Positions 1 through 7,958 of a DNA stretch of 19,743 bases are shown piece by piece. Position 1 is the stretch's first letter. Each line of letters starts with the position of its first letter. Source of the DNA: CBCXVS01 sp965178525 (lineage in GTDB: Bacteria; Tectomicrobia; Entotheonellia; Entotheonellales; Entotheonellaceae); the NCBI GenBank assembly GCA_965178525.1, contig CBCXVS010000127.1:1-19743 (forward strand), read 5' to 3'. The position numbers and the translations under genes are program-made. The notes below the pieces were generated by a model. The model saw only the letters and a program-made list of their open reading frames with translations, did not search any database and was not told where the DNA came from.

Positions 1-28
1 GACTTTTGAATTGGGCCAACCTGTTGAT

Positions 29-394
29 CTACTTAACCCTCCGCCTATTCTGCCAGGGGAACTTCGGCCTAGAGGCACGACGGGTCTCAATATCGGTACA
101 ATCCCTTTTGCGCCGGTGGCCGTAGACTATCAACCCGAGGCGGAAATCCTCGGGCGTGGCACGGACCACGTCTGACATCTGTTCCCGGGCAATGAGATAC
201 TTCGAGCGTCCATCTAGCTCGCCCCACATACTGCCCGAGCTATCCAGAATAAAAAAAACGTGTGCCTGTACTTGAGCCGCCTCCGCACCCGTAGGCAGTT
301 TGAGCCCCTGCCACCATACGCCAACGAGGAGCAACGTAGCGACGAGCCATGCCCGCGGTGCAGCGTGACGCCTTTGTCTGACACAAACTACCAT
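29..394 (-). pseudogene. Secreted von Willebrand factor A (VWA) domain protein, truncated
   Basis: Start at 394 is chosen because a near-perfect Shine-Dalgarno (AAGGAGGAGG) lies 6-7 nt upstream, and the protein then opens with a signal peptide (RQRRHAAPR n-region, hydrophobic AWLVATLLLVGVWW, cleavage near AEA-AQ). The MIDAS motif DSSGS follows at residues 51-55, and LGLIVYGHRRKRDCTDIE matches the end of the first third of this VWA family. The reading then becomes basic, unrelated sequence and stops at 29, so only about 70 of some 180 domain residues are present. After TDIE, the +1 frame gives VVPLG, which resembles the expected continuation, so a frameshift is likely, though the window edge prevents proof. 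VWA domains bind ligands or partner proteins through a metal ion; this one would act outside the cytoplasm. It is divergent to the metacaspase gene. Confidence 0.75.
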
Positions 395-479
395 TCGCAA
401 TCCTCCTCCTTGGCTATTATTTTTTTGCATGAGTTGGAATCGTGAAAGCTTAACATGCTCGAACACAAGAAACATAAGG

Positions 480-512
480 ATTACGTGGGGATTATGTGAA
501 ATTTATGTGAAG
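480..512. promoter_or_regulatory. Three tandem 11-bp direct repeats, candidate operator
   Basis: ATTACGTGGGG, ATTATGTGAAA and TTTATGTGAAG follow each other without spacers, one helical turn apart, in the spacer between the divergent VWA and metacaspase genes. An 11-bp direct-repeat spacing is typical of PhoB/OmpR-class winged-helix response regulators. The identity of any regulator is inference; no such gene lies in the window. Confidence 0.4.
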
Positions 513-648
513 CTTCAATGCGCTTAGGCGCAACGTGGACCGGTATGGTGTGGCTCAGACGACTGGAAAACGCTAGCGATAACCGATATGCTGCAGCAGT
601 CCCCTACATATGCATAGGCAAGGAACATGGCAAAACATGGAGATCGGT

Positions 649-2118
649 ATGCAGGTACGCCGTTTAATTTGGCTCTTTCTCATGGCCTGGACGTCGATTG
701 TCACATGGACAAGCTCAGTGCACGCCTTAGAGCAGGCGCAAGTTCCCGATGCACTCCTCCATGGCCTAGAGCTGGCCCGCCAAGAGCGTTACGACGAGGC
801 GATTGATGCATTGCAAGAGGCCGTTCAGCAGGGAGGGGCGCTCGATTATACCTATCACAACTTGGGGGTTGTGTATGATAAGGTCGGCCGCTACGAGGCG
901 GCCATCAACGCTTTTCGCGAGGCCGTTCGTTTAGATCCGGACTATGCCCCTTCACACTATAGTCTTGGCTCTATCTATCTGAAGCAAAAGACGTATCGCA
1001 AAGCCATCGACGCCTTCCGCAAAACCCTCCGCTTGCAGTCTACCCATGCGGCTGCCCATTACGACCTAGCCTTGGCCTACTGCCGTGCCGAGCGCCTGCG
1101 CGAGGCCGTGAGCGCCTTGAGGGCCTATCTGACGGTCGCACGCAAGCAGCCGGCGCAGAAACCCTGGATTGCCCAGGCGGAAGCGCTCATCCGAGAGCTG
1201 CAGTATGCCATGGTGGGGCTGGAACCGCCGCCACCGGTACCACTGGCGCCACCAACACCACCGAAGCAAGCACCATCGGTCCCGCCTATCGAACGGAAGC
1301 CTAAAACGTCCGAATCGGTCCCGTCTGCCCCGCCGCAGTACAGACCTCCCGCCGTGGGTTCGACGCCTGCCCCACAGGCCGCGTCCTTGCAAGCGCGTGC
1401 ATCTCTGCCATTGGAGAGATTCACCTCCCGATACCGGGCCGCTCTGATCATCGGTAATGCCAGCTATCAGGACAATCCTTTGCGGAATCCTCTCAATGAT
1501 GCTAACGACATGAACAGGGCCTTAAAATATCTTGGCTTTGAGGTCCAGCTGCACCTCGACGTCGACCGACGGGCGATAGAGCAGGCCATCACGGATTTCC
1601 GGAAGCGGCTGCGCCCAAGGAGCCTCGGGCTTTTCTACTACGCCGGCCATGGGATACAGTTCGATAATGAGAATTATCTCATTCCCATCGATGCTCATAT
1701 TGCCGACTCAACCGACATACCCTATGAGGCCGTTCCCGTCGGCCGGGTACTGGCGAAGATGGGTCGAGAAGTAGACGCGGTGAACATCGTCATTCTCGAT
1801 GCCTGCCGGGACAATCCGTATACGCGCCGGTGGCGATCTTTACAACCGGGCTTAGCCCCGATTCGGGCCAGTGCTGAAACTCTGATTGCCTATGCGACCT
1901 CTCCGGACCGGGTCGCATACGATGGCGGCGAACGCAACGGGCTCTATACCCGGCATCTGCTAGAGTACATCCGGTTGCCTGGCCTACAGATCGAGCAGAT
2001 GTTCAAAAAGGTTCGGCGTGCCGTGAAACGTAGCAGCATGGGAGAGCAAGTGCCATGGGATCATACCTCTCTCACCCGTGATGTCTACCTGGCCGAGTGG
2101 CCGCTACCCGCACGCTAA
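649..2118 (+). CDS. Secreted TPR repeat-metacaspase (peptidase C14 family) protein
   Basis: Start at 649 is preferred because GGAG lies 7 nt upstream and the product begins with a clean signal peptide (MQVRRLIWLFLMAW, cleavage near VHA-LE). In-frame ATGs at 610 and 637 are alternatives. The 489-residue product has about four TPR repeats (residues ~36-165), a long proline-rich linker (~190-245) and a C-terminal caspase p20-like domain (~255-480). The domain begins RYRAALIIGNASYQ and carries the catalytic histidine in YYAGHG (H334) and the catalytic cysteine in LDACRDNP (C386). The family comprises Arg/Lys-directed cysteine peptidases; the TPRs likely bind partners, and a periplasmic location follows from the signal peptide. 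The gene is intact. The divergent VWA protein and the downstream membrane protein are possible functional partners. Confidence 0.92.
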   Translation: MQVRRLIWLFLMAWTSIVTWTSSVHALEQAQVPDALLHGLELARQERYDEAIDALQEAVQQGGALDYTYHNLGVVYDKVGRYEAAINAFREAVRLDPDYAPSHYSLGSIYLKQKTYRKAIDAFRKTLRLQSTHAAAHYDLALAYCRAERLREAVSALRAYLTVARKQPAQKPWIAQAEALIRELQYAMVGLEPPPPVPLAPPTPPKQAPSVPPIERKPKTSESVPSAPPQYRPPAVGSTPAPQAASLQARASLPLERFTSRYRAALIIGNASYQDNPLRNPLNDANDMNRALKYLGFEVQLHLDVDRRAIEQAITDFRKRLRPRSLGLFYYAGHGIQFDNENYLIPIDAHIADSTDIPYEAVPVGRVLAKMGREVDAVNIVILDACRDNPYTRRWRSLQPGLAPIRASAETLIAYATSPDRVAYDGGERNGLYTRHLLEYIRLPGLQIEQMFKKVRRAVKRSSMGEQVPWDHTSLTRDVYLAEWPLPAR

Positions 2119-2251
2119 CGCCTATCGACAGTCACGCTTCGTGCGGCGCACTGCAGTTGTAGCATCACCTCTTCCCATGACAGCTAGAACGCCATTTCCC
2201 GCGCTCCCCTTCCCGTCCTACAATCCGTGTTCCACCGCTTGCGGCTGCCCC

Positions 2252-2314
2252 AGGGAAACAGTACAGTCTGCAGGCAGGGGATCGACCAAGCGCGGATTGA
2301 GACCCTGTTTCCCT
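2252..2314. repeat. 10-bp perfect inverted repeat in the gap after the metacaspase gene
   Basis: AGGGAAACAG (2252-2261) is mirrored by CTGTTTCCCT (2305-2314), with a 43-nt spacer. This is the only clear structure in the 329-nt stretch 2119-2447 apart from a small ORF. No T-run follows, so it is not an obvious intrinsic terminator. An mRNA fold upstream of the next gene is possible. Confidence 0.35.
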
Positions 2315-2332
2315 CGAAAAGGTAGATCAGCG

Positions 2333-2446
2333 ATGCAGAAGGATTTGGCGCCCTTCAAGACCCAGCCGGCCGACTTTGAGCTGTTGCGGGAGGAACAACG
2401 CAAGCTTGGCAATTCCGTCCTGTCTGCCACTACCAGGGAAATGTAA
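2333..2446 (+). CDS. Possible 37-residue leader ORF, unknown
   Basis: The ORF begins MQKDLAPFKTQPADFELLRE and ends TAA one base before the ATG of the next gene, so the two could be translationally coupled. AAGG at 2319-2322 is a weak, distant ribosome site. The peptide is charged, lacks a membrane segment and is not recognised. It may be a remnant of a longer gene. Confidence 0.3.
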   Translation: MQKDLAPFKTQPADFELLREEQRKLGNSVLSATTREM

Positions 2447-2447
2447 A

Positions 2448-3962
2448 ATGCCACTCATACCTCAAGCAATGCGTCGATGGAAGGTGGTTGAGCAGTGGCT
2501 TGGAGAGCAGAGCGCTCAACGCCGGAGGGATTTGGAGCGTCCCAGGCGCAAGCGGTTCAACCAATTGCCAGTCGTTGATTTTCTAACGGGCCGGATAAAG
2601 CGGATCGGTAGGGGCTTCGCCCGGGTCCAAGACGCCTGTTCTGAGTTTTACACCAATTATTGGAAGGAAGTGCTTTTTTGCCCGATCAACGAGATTCCTC
2701 AGGGACGTGAACGCATGGTGGCCGAGCTGATTTGGCGGCTTCGGAACGTCCGGCGTCGACACAGAATTTATGGGCACGATGTGGCCTGGGCGGAGCGTGT
2801 GGTGGCAGAACACGAGGATGATCCAGAGATAAGCACCCTTCAAAGGAGGCTATCGGCGCGCTGGGCAGGCCATCGAATTCGGCCGGAACAGTTGGATTTG
2901 CTTATGGTTGTCGTTCAGTCTGGCACGTTGCGTCAGTACTTATTGACCCAAGCCGAACGATCGCAACTCGCCTGGGCTGAACCCTTTGCCTGGTCCGCCA
3001 CGCCGCGGGCGTTTTCGCCTGCGGTTTTGCGCCACTGTGCCATGGCCGTGTCGCAGCACACGGGTGGTGGCCCCTTAGCACTTGGCGGCAATATTGATTT
3101 AGCATTGAATGTCTATCGGGCGTCGCAAACCCAGGCGTCCGATGAGATGGCCGATGCGCCGCATGACAAGCAGCTAGCGCAGCCTCCATTCCCCGTGCAG
3201 GGGACGGCCGAAAGCGTGCATGACCAGCTACTTGGCGACCCCTCGATATCTTTGGCGTTGTTGCAGGAGCTTCACTTGGCGTTGCAAAGCTCAGAAGGGG
3301 CCTACTTTGATTACGGGGGTGTAACCTGCATGGAGCACCGCTTTTTTGCCTCATTTAGGCTGGTAGATGTCGATGATGTTGAGAGCGCGAAGCAAGTGGC
3401 AGCCGACCGCAAGCAGGCATTCACTGACGCTAGGACGCGCTTTGATTTGCTCTTCCATACGCGGGAAGTGCGTGACCGTCGCAATGAACCACCCCATCTT
3501 GCGCTCCGTGTCGCCATCAAGAAGCATCACGACATGAGGTTCATCGACGTAGATGTGCCAGTAGACTTTTGGGCGCATGATGATGGCCTATCGCCCACGG
3601 GTCGGGTCGTTGACTACCTAAACGTTGCGAACTCACTCGAAGAAGTGACGCTGCATTATTGGCTCGATGGCGCCTCCAGAATCACATCGGGGTTGTTAGA
3701 CATGGTGAGTGACTCGCAAAAAGTGAGTAAGCTCATCCAGGACAATTCTGCGGTCGTGGCGGGTGTCTTTGCTTTGTTTACAGGTCAACTACTGGGCCTG
3801 AGCTTTAACGCCAAAGCAACTCTGTATTTAACCTTTGCGCTGTTCTGTGGCGTGACGTTCGGACCGGCGATCTATTACCTGTTATACGGGCGATGGGTCG
3901 GATACGATCAGACCCCGTTTTACGCACACAGCGGCGTGGGCCTAAACCAGCGCGTATGGTAA
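2448..3962 (+). CDS. Unrecognised protein with two C-terminal membrane helices
   Basis: Start at 2448 is chosen because AGGGAA lies 7 nt upstream; the frame stays open upstream to 2376, but there is no better ribosome site there. The 504-residue product opens with a very basic, Arg-rich region (AQRRRDLERPRRKRF) and continues as a mixed soluble domain of about 400 residues. It ends with two hydrophobic helices (~431-451 and ~457-479) and a 25-residue tail, YGRWVGYDQ onward. There is no signal peptide, so the bulk is probably cytoplasmic and anchored by the C-terminal hairpin. I do not recognise the family. It lies downstream of the secreted metacaspase on the same strand, separated by 329 nt. 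Confidence 0.7.
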   Translation: MPLIPQAMRRWKVVEQWLGEQSAQRRRDLERPRRKRFNQLPVVDFLTGRIKRIGRGFARVQDACSEFYTNYWKEVLFCPINEIPQGRERMVAELIWRLRNVRRRHRIYGHDVAWAERVVAEHEDDPEISTLQRRLSARWAGHRIRPEQLDLLMVVVQSGTLRQYLLTQAERSQLAWAEPFAWSATPRAFSPAVLRHCAMAVSQHTGGGPLALGGNIDLALNVYRASQTQASDEMADAPHDKQLAQPPFPVQGTAESVHDQLLGDPSISLALLQELHLALQSSEGAYFDYGGVTCMEHRFFASFRLVDVDDVESAKQVAADRKQAFTDARTRFDLLFHTREVRDRRNEPPHLALRVAIKKHHDMRFIDVDVPVDFWAHDDGLSPTGRVVDYLNVANSLEEVTLHYWLDGASRITSGLLDMVSDSQKVSKLIQDNSAVVAGVFALFTGQLLGLSFNAKATLYLTFALFCGVTFGPAIYYLLYGRWVGYDQTPFYAHSGVGLNQRVW

Positions 3963-4043
3963 CACGGATTGGCTTCCATCTCTACCATACCCAGTCGAAT
4001 GCCACACGGAATCGGATCACGAGCCGAGCAAAGAGGAGAGACT

Positions 4044-5204
4044 ATGGATTTCCCGGGCTACGAACTCCCCGAGGAGTTGCAATTACTGCAGCAGACGGTC
4101 CGGCGCTTTATGCAAGAAGAGATTATTCCCCTGGAACCGGGCATGGATCCAGAGGCCATCAACCTGGATGACGATACCTGGAATCGCCTGGTGACCAAAA
4201 CCAAAGCGGCTGGCTTATGGGCGCTTTGGGCCCCCGAAGAATTCGGCGGGCAAGGCCTGGGAACGTTTGCGCATACCATTCTCCTGGAAGAGATGGCGCA
4301 GCATCGTAACGGCCTGTATAACCCGGGCTATGGCGTATTTGGCCGTTTCCCCCCCAATGTCTGCTACGAGTGTTCTCCGGAGCAGGCGGAGCGCTGGGTC
4401 ATCCCGACGATTCGCGAGGGCAAAAAAGTCTTCTTTGCCGTCTCCGAGCCAAGTGGGGGGTCGGATCCGGCCGGGGCGATTCAGTGCCGTGCGGTGCGCG
4501 ATGGCGATCACTGGGTGATCAACGGTACCAAGACCTGGATTTCCGGCGGCGTGGAAGCGGAGTGGGGCATTGTTTTTGCCCGCACCGATCCCACCAAAGG
4601 CCGCGAAGGCGTGTCCTGCTTTTTTGTCGATAAGGGCACGCCAGGGTTTGAAGCCAACTTTATCCCGGTGATTCGGCCCTATTATCCCTCCGAGTTGGTC
4701 TTCAAGGATTGTGTCGTGCCGCAGGCCAATCTGCTCGGCAAGGAAGGCGATGGGCTCGGCATGGCGTTGTGGCTGCTGACCAAGAATCGTTTCCCCTACT
4801 CGGCCGCCAACATTGGCGTCGCGGTGGCGGCCCTGCGCATGGCGACAGCCTATTGCAAGACACGTGAGACGTTCGGACGTCCGCTCAGCACCCGCCAAGC
4901 GGTGCAGTGGATGCTGGCCGATTCGGAAGTCGAAGTGCGCGCGGCCCGTTGGCTGACCTGGGAAGGCGCCTGGAAAGTCGACCGGGGGGAGGACCATCGG
5001 CACGAAGCGTCGATTGCCAAGCTCTACTCCAGCGAAGTGCTGGGTCGGGTGGTCGACCGGGCCGTACAGATTCACGGCGGCTACGGCGTGGCCAAGGAGC
5101 TACCGCTGGAGCGCTGGTATCGAGAGGCGCGCGTCCGCCGCATTGGGGAAGGTCCGTCAGAAGTGCAACGGTTTGTCATCGCACGCAATATGTTGCGTGA
5201 TTAA
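4044..5204 (+). CDS. Acyl-CoA dehydrogenase family protein
   Basis: Start at 4044 is set by AGAGGAGA just upstream; the open frame before it (from 3969) lacks a ribosome site. The 386-residue length is typical. Family blocks are in order: an N-terminal helical domain, the flavin/substrate strand AVSEPSGGSDPA followed by INGTKTWISGG, the C-terminal IHGGYGVAKELPLERWYREARV, and IGEGPSEVQR. E369 in that last block sits where medium-chain dehydrogenases carry the catalytic base. It should be an FAD enzyme of the cytoplasm oxidising an acyl-CoA to the 2-enoyl-CoA and passing electrons to ETF; the substrate cannot be told. An 18-nt gap to the next gene indicates an operon. Confidence 0.93.
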   Translation: MDFPGYELPEELQLLQQTVRRFMQEEIIPLEPGMDPEAINLDDDTWNRLVTKTKAAGLWALWAPEEFGGQGLGTFAHTILLEEMAQHRNGLYNPGYGVFGRFPPNVCYECSPEQAERWVIPTIREGKKVFFAVSEPSGGSDPAGAIQCRAVRDGDHWVINGTKTWISGGVEAEWGIVFARTDPTKGREGVSCFFVDKGTPGFEANFIPVIRPYYPSELVFKDCVVPQANLLGKEGDGLGMALWLLTKNRFPYSAANIGVAVAALRMATAYCKTRETFGRPLSTRQAVQWMLADSEVEVRAARWLTWEGAWKVDRGEDHRHEASIAKLYSSEVLGRVVDRAVQIHGGYGVAKELPLERWYREARVRRIGEGPSEVQRFVIARNMLRD

Positions 5205-5222
5205 TGCCACAGGAGACATGGC

Positions 5223-5993
5223 GTGGCTCTGCGTATCAGCGCCGAACTCTCTCACATTTGTCCGCTAGACGAGATCACCGCGCATGCCGCTGCCTTGGAA
5301 GCATACGGCTTTCACCGCGTCTGGGTGCCCGATACGGTGGTATCGCCCTGGGAAGCCTGGATGGCCGCCAGTCTGATCCTACAGCACACCCAGCGCTTGC
5401 AGGTCGGACTCGGGGTGACCAACCCATACACGCGCCATCCGGTGGTGGTGGCGCAGATGGCGGCGATGATGCAACGGTATAGTGGCGGGCGTTTGACCAT
5501 TTCCCTCGGCAAAGGCATTGGCCGTTTCTTGGACAAGGCCGGGGTCGTACAACACGACACGGCTGTAGAGGAGTGCGTCACGGCCTTGCGGGGACTGATC
5601 GCCGGGGAGCGTACCACCGTGACCGGCAGCGCGTTTCAGATTGACGCCATGTTGCTGCGCACGCAGCCGCCGGAGACGCCCGTGCCCATCTACCTCGCGG
5701 CTATCGGACCCAATGGCTGGGCCAGTGCCATGCGCGTGGCCGATGGGGTCGCGACGGTTTGGAGCGACACGCTGGCGGAGACGCGCCAGCAATTTATGGT
5801 CGAGCGCGTTCTGCCGACTGCCGTTCTCATCCCGTTTGCCCAATCGCGGACCGATTTCTTTGCGCGCCGAGTCACGTCGCTGCACGACCTGCGGCAACGG
5901 GTGGCCAAGCTCGAAGACGCCGGATGTGACGAGGTGATCGTTGCCTATGCAGACATGGCCGATCTCGACACCGCAGCCCAACTCCTGCAATGA
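5223..5993 (+). CDS. Luciferase-like (LLM class) flavin-dependent oxidoreductase
   Basis: The start is GTG at 5223, with AGGAG 7 nt upstream. The sequence shows the bacterial-luciferase TIM-barrel pattern: AAALEAYGFHRVWVPD near the N-terminus, then RLQVGLGVTNPYTRHPVVVAQMAAM and the strand PVPIYLAAIGPNGWASA. These are typical of F420- or FMN-dependent members such as the methylene-H4MPT reductase-like group. At 256 residues it is shorter than the usual 320-340, and the C-terminal third is compressed, though it still ends with GCDEVIVAYADM. It probably acts with the co-transcribed acyl-CoA dehydrogenase on the same, unidentified substrate class. Whether it uses F420 or FMN cannot be decided from sequence alone. 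Confidence 0.88.
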   Translation: MALRISAELSHICPLDEITAHAAALEAYGFHRVWVPDTVVSPWEAWMAASLILQHTQRLQVGLGVTNPYTRHPVVVAQMAAMMQRYSGGRLTISLGKGIGRFLDKAGVVQHDTAVEECVTALRGLIAGERTTVTGSAFQIDAMLLRTQPPETPVPIYLAAIGPNGWASAMRVADGVATVWSDTLAETRQQFMVERVLPTAVLIPFAQSRTDFFARRVTSLHDLRQRVAKLEDAGCDEVIVAYADMADLDTAAQLLQ

Positions 5994-6019
5994 GTCCTAC
6001 CGCGATTTAGCGTTTCGTG

Positions 6020-6038
6020 TATAATGCGACCGTCGCAT
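6020..6038 (+). promoter_or_regulatory. Promoter -10 box with overlapping palindrome upstream of the tau operon
   Basis: A consensus TATAAT lies at 6020-6025. Overlapping its last bases is ATGCGACCGTCGCAT (6024-6038), a palindrome with 7-bp arms and a 1-nt centre. No good -35 hexamer is present at 16-18 bp. The position, over the -10 box and the expected transcription start, is that of a repressor operator. It lies about 40 bp upstream of the tauA start. Confidence 0.5.
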
Positions 6039-6077
6039 CATGCTGATCATCATTTTATATTTCATGGAGGATGGATT

Positions 6078-7100
6078 GTGACGTATGGACGGCGCCTATT
6101 CGCGTGTTTCATGGCAGCGGCCTAGTTCTGCCTCGTCCTGGGTACGGCAGTGGCGGCGGACCAAGAAATCACCGTGGGCTATCAACTCGTGTGTAACCCC
6201 TGGAAAGTCCCCATTGCTTCCGGCGAATTTGAGAAAGTCACGGGGTACAAGATTAACTGGCGCAAATTCGATTCGGGTTCGAAGGTCATCACGGCCATGG
6301 CCTCAGGTGATGTCCACATCGCCTTGGCGGGCTCGAGTCCCATTGCGGCGGGTGTGAGCCGTGGTATCGACATGCAACTCTTCTGGATCACCGAAGATAT
6401 CGCGTCGGCCGAGGCGCTCGTGGTGCGGGACGGTTCGGGCATCGTGGCGCCACAGGATTTGAAGGGGAAAAAACTCGGGGCGCCCTTTGTGTCGACGACG
6501 CATTTCCACACGCTGTTTGCACTGGAACAATTTGGCATCGAGCCCAGTGCGTTGACGATTCTAAACATGCAGCCGAATCAGATTGCCGCGGCCTGGATTC
6601 GCGGTGATATCGATGCGGCCTTTGTGTGGGATCCGGCGCTGGGCCGGATCAAGAAAACGGGCAAGGTGCTGATTACGTCGGGACAGTTGAGCAGTTGGGG
6701 CAAGGCCACTTTTGACGGCATGGTGGTGGCGAAAAAATTTGCCGAAAGCGACCCGGAATTCATGGCCAAGTTTGTGCACGTCATTGCCAAAGCGGATGCC
6801 GCCTATCGCGACGATCCAAAGACCTGGACGCCGGATTCGCCAATGGTCAAAGCCATTGTCAAAATGGTCGGCGGTAATCCCGATGACGTGCCCGGCGTGC
6901 TGGCCTTGTATGGTTTCCCAACGCTTGAGGCGCAGGCGTCGTGCCGCTGGCTGGGTTGCGGCAAGGAAGGCGGTGCCGCGCGTGCCCTCCAATTTACCGC
7001 CGAGTTTTTGAAGGCGGAGAAGAAAATCCCGGCTTTGCAGCCGGACTATAGCCAATTTGTCACGTCGGCGTATGTCGAGGCGGCCATGAAGTTACCGTAA
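6078..7100 (+). pseudogene. tauA: Taurine/alkanesulfonate ABC transporter substrate-binding protein (TauA-like), in-frame TAG in the signal peptide
   Basis: The best start is GTG 6078, with GGAGG at 6067-6071. It opens a textbook signal peptide, MTYGRRLFACFMAAA-stop-FCLVLGTAVAA, then DQEITVGYQ. Codon 16 is TAG (6123-6125), inside the hydrophobic core. The mature part is intact and closely follows TauA: NWRKFDSGSKVITAMASGDVHIALAGSSPIA, PFVSTTHFHTL, NMQPNQIAAAWIRGDIDAAFVWDPAL and PDYSQFVTSAYV. In this family the protein binds taurine or a related sulfonate in the periplasm and delivers it to TauBC. If translation began at GTG 6150, the protein would lack an export signal and could not serve a transporter. 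The TAG could be a recent nonsense mutation, a read error or a leaky stop. Confidence 0.85.
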
Positions 7101-7154
7101 CCCGTCCATGCCCCCCTTGACGAAAGGAGGCGTGAGTCTTGAGGAAGGCGTGCC

Positions 7155-7958
7155 ATGAGTACCCTACAAATCAGTGATATCACCGTCATTTATCCTGGAA
7201 CCCGTCCGGGGGAAGACGTCCAGGCGCTGGAGAAGATCGATCTGACCATCCACGACCGCGATTTCGTGGTCGGGCTGGGCGCCTCGGGCTGTGGGAAAAC
7301 CACGCTGTTGAACCTGATGGCGGGTTTCATCGCGCCGACGCATGGGCACATCCGCCTCGACGATCAGGAGATCACTGGCCCTGGGGCCGATCGCGGCGTC
7401 GTGTTCCAAAAGCATGCGCTGTTGCCCTGGCTCAATGTGTTAGAAAACACGGCATTTGGCCTCAAGCTCCAGGGCGTGCCGAAGACGCAGCGGCGCGAGA
7501 TCGCGGTGCAAAATCTGGCGCGCGTTGGGCTCCAAGAATTTCACCACCATGCTATCTACCAGCTCTCCGGCGGCATGCAACAGCGGGTGGGCATTGCGCG
7601 AGCGCTGACCAGCGATCCGGACATGTTGCTGATGGACGAGCCGCTTGGCGCGCTCGATGCGCTGACGCGTGAGAACCTGCAGGAGCTGATTCTCGATGTG
7701 TGGCATGAGACCGGGAAAATGGTGTTTTTCATCACCCATAGTGTCGAGGAGGCGCTGTTCATGGCCACGCGCCTGATTGTCATGTCGCCGCGGCCAGGGC
7801 GCATCACCCATACGTATGACCTCGATTTTCAAACGCAATTCTTCCAATGCCGCGATGCTCGGGCGGTGAAATCGAGTCCCGAGTTTATTGCCAGGCGGGA
7901 GGTTGTGCTCGGTATCATTCACGGCGACGAACGCGTTGAAAGTGCGCTGCATGGCTAA
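7155..7958 (+). CDS. tauB: Taurine-type ABC transporter ATP-binding protein (TauB-like)
   Basis: ATG 7155 is preceded by GGAAGG at 7143-7148; a stronger AAAGGAGG at 7123-7130 lies too far upstream to serve this start. The 267-residue protein has a complete nucleotide-binding domain: Walker A GASGCGKTT (42-50), Q-loop GVVFQKHALLPW, signature LSGGMQQR (137-144), Walker B MLLMDEP (157-163), D-loop GALDAL and switch histidine FFITHSVEEA. The Q-loop and THSVEEA are typical of the nitrate/sulfonate/taurine importer subfamily. It energises import through the permease encoded next. Its stop overlaps the tauC start by 8 nt, so the two are translationally coupled. Unlike its two partners it carries no lesion. 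Confidence 0.93.
   Translation: MSTLQISDITVIYPGTRPGEDVQALEKIDLTIHDRDFVVGLGASGCGKTTLLNLMAGFIAPTHGHIRLDDQEITGPGADRGVVFQKHALLPWLNVLENTAFGLKLQGVPKTQRREIAVQNLARVGLQEFHHHAIYQLSGGMQQRVGIARALTSDPDMLLMDEPLGALDALTRENLQELILDVWHETGKMVFFITHSVEEALFMATRLIVMSPRPGRITHTYDLDFQTQFFQCRDARAVKSSPEFIARREVVLGIIHGDERVESALHG

Noticed and set aside
2078..2446. 122-codon ORF running out of the metacaspase gene
   Set aside because: It overlaps the metacaspase end in another frame and has no ribosome site at its start. Only its last 37 codons have any independent support.
4215..5075. Long minus-strand ORF (286 codons)
   Set aside because: It is antisense to the acyl-CoA dehydrogenase, which has clear family motifs and a ribosome site. 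The antisense product is low-complexity and unrecognisable.
5223..5993. Luciferase-like gene as an SsuD-type sulfonate monooxygenase working with the tau importer
   Set aside because: The sequence resembles the F420-type reductase group more than SsuD, and a separate promoter lies between it and tauA. No tauD or ssuD is recognisable in the window.
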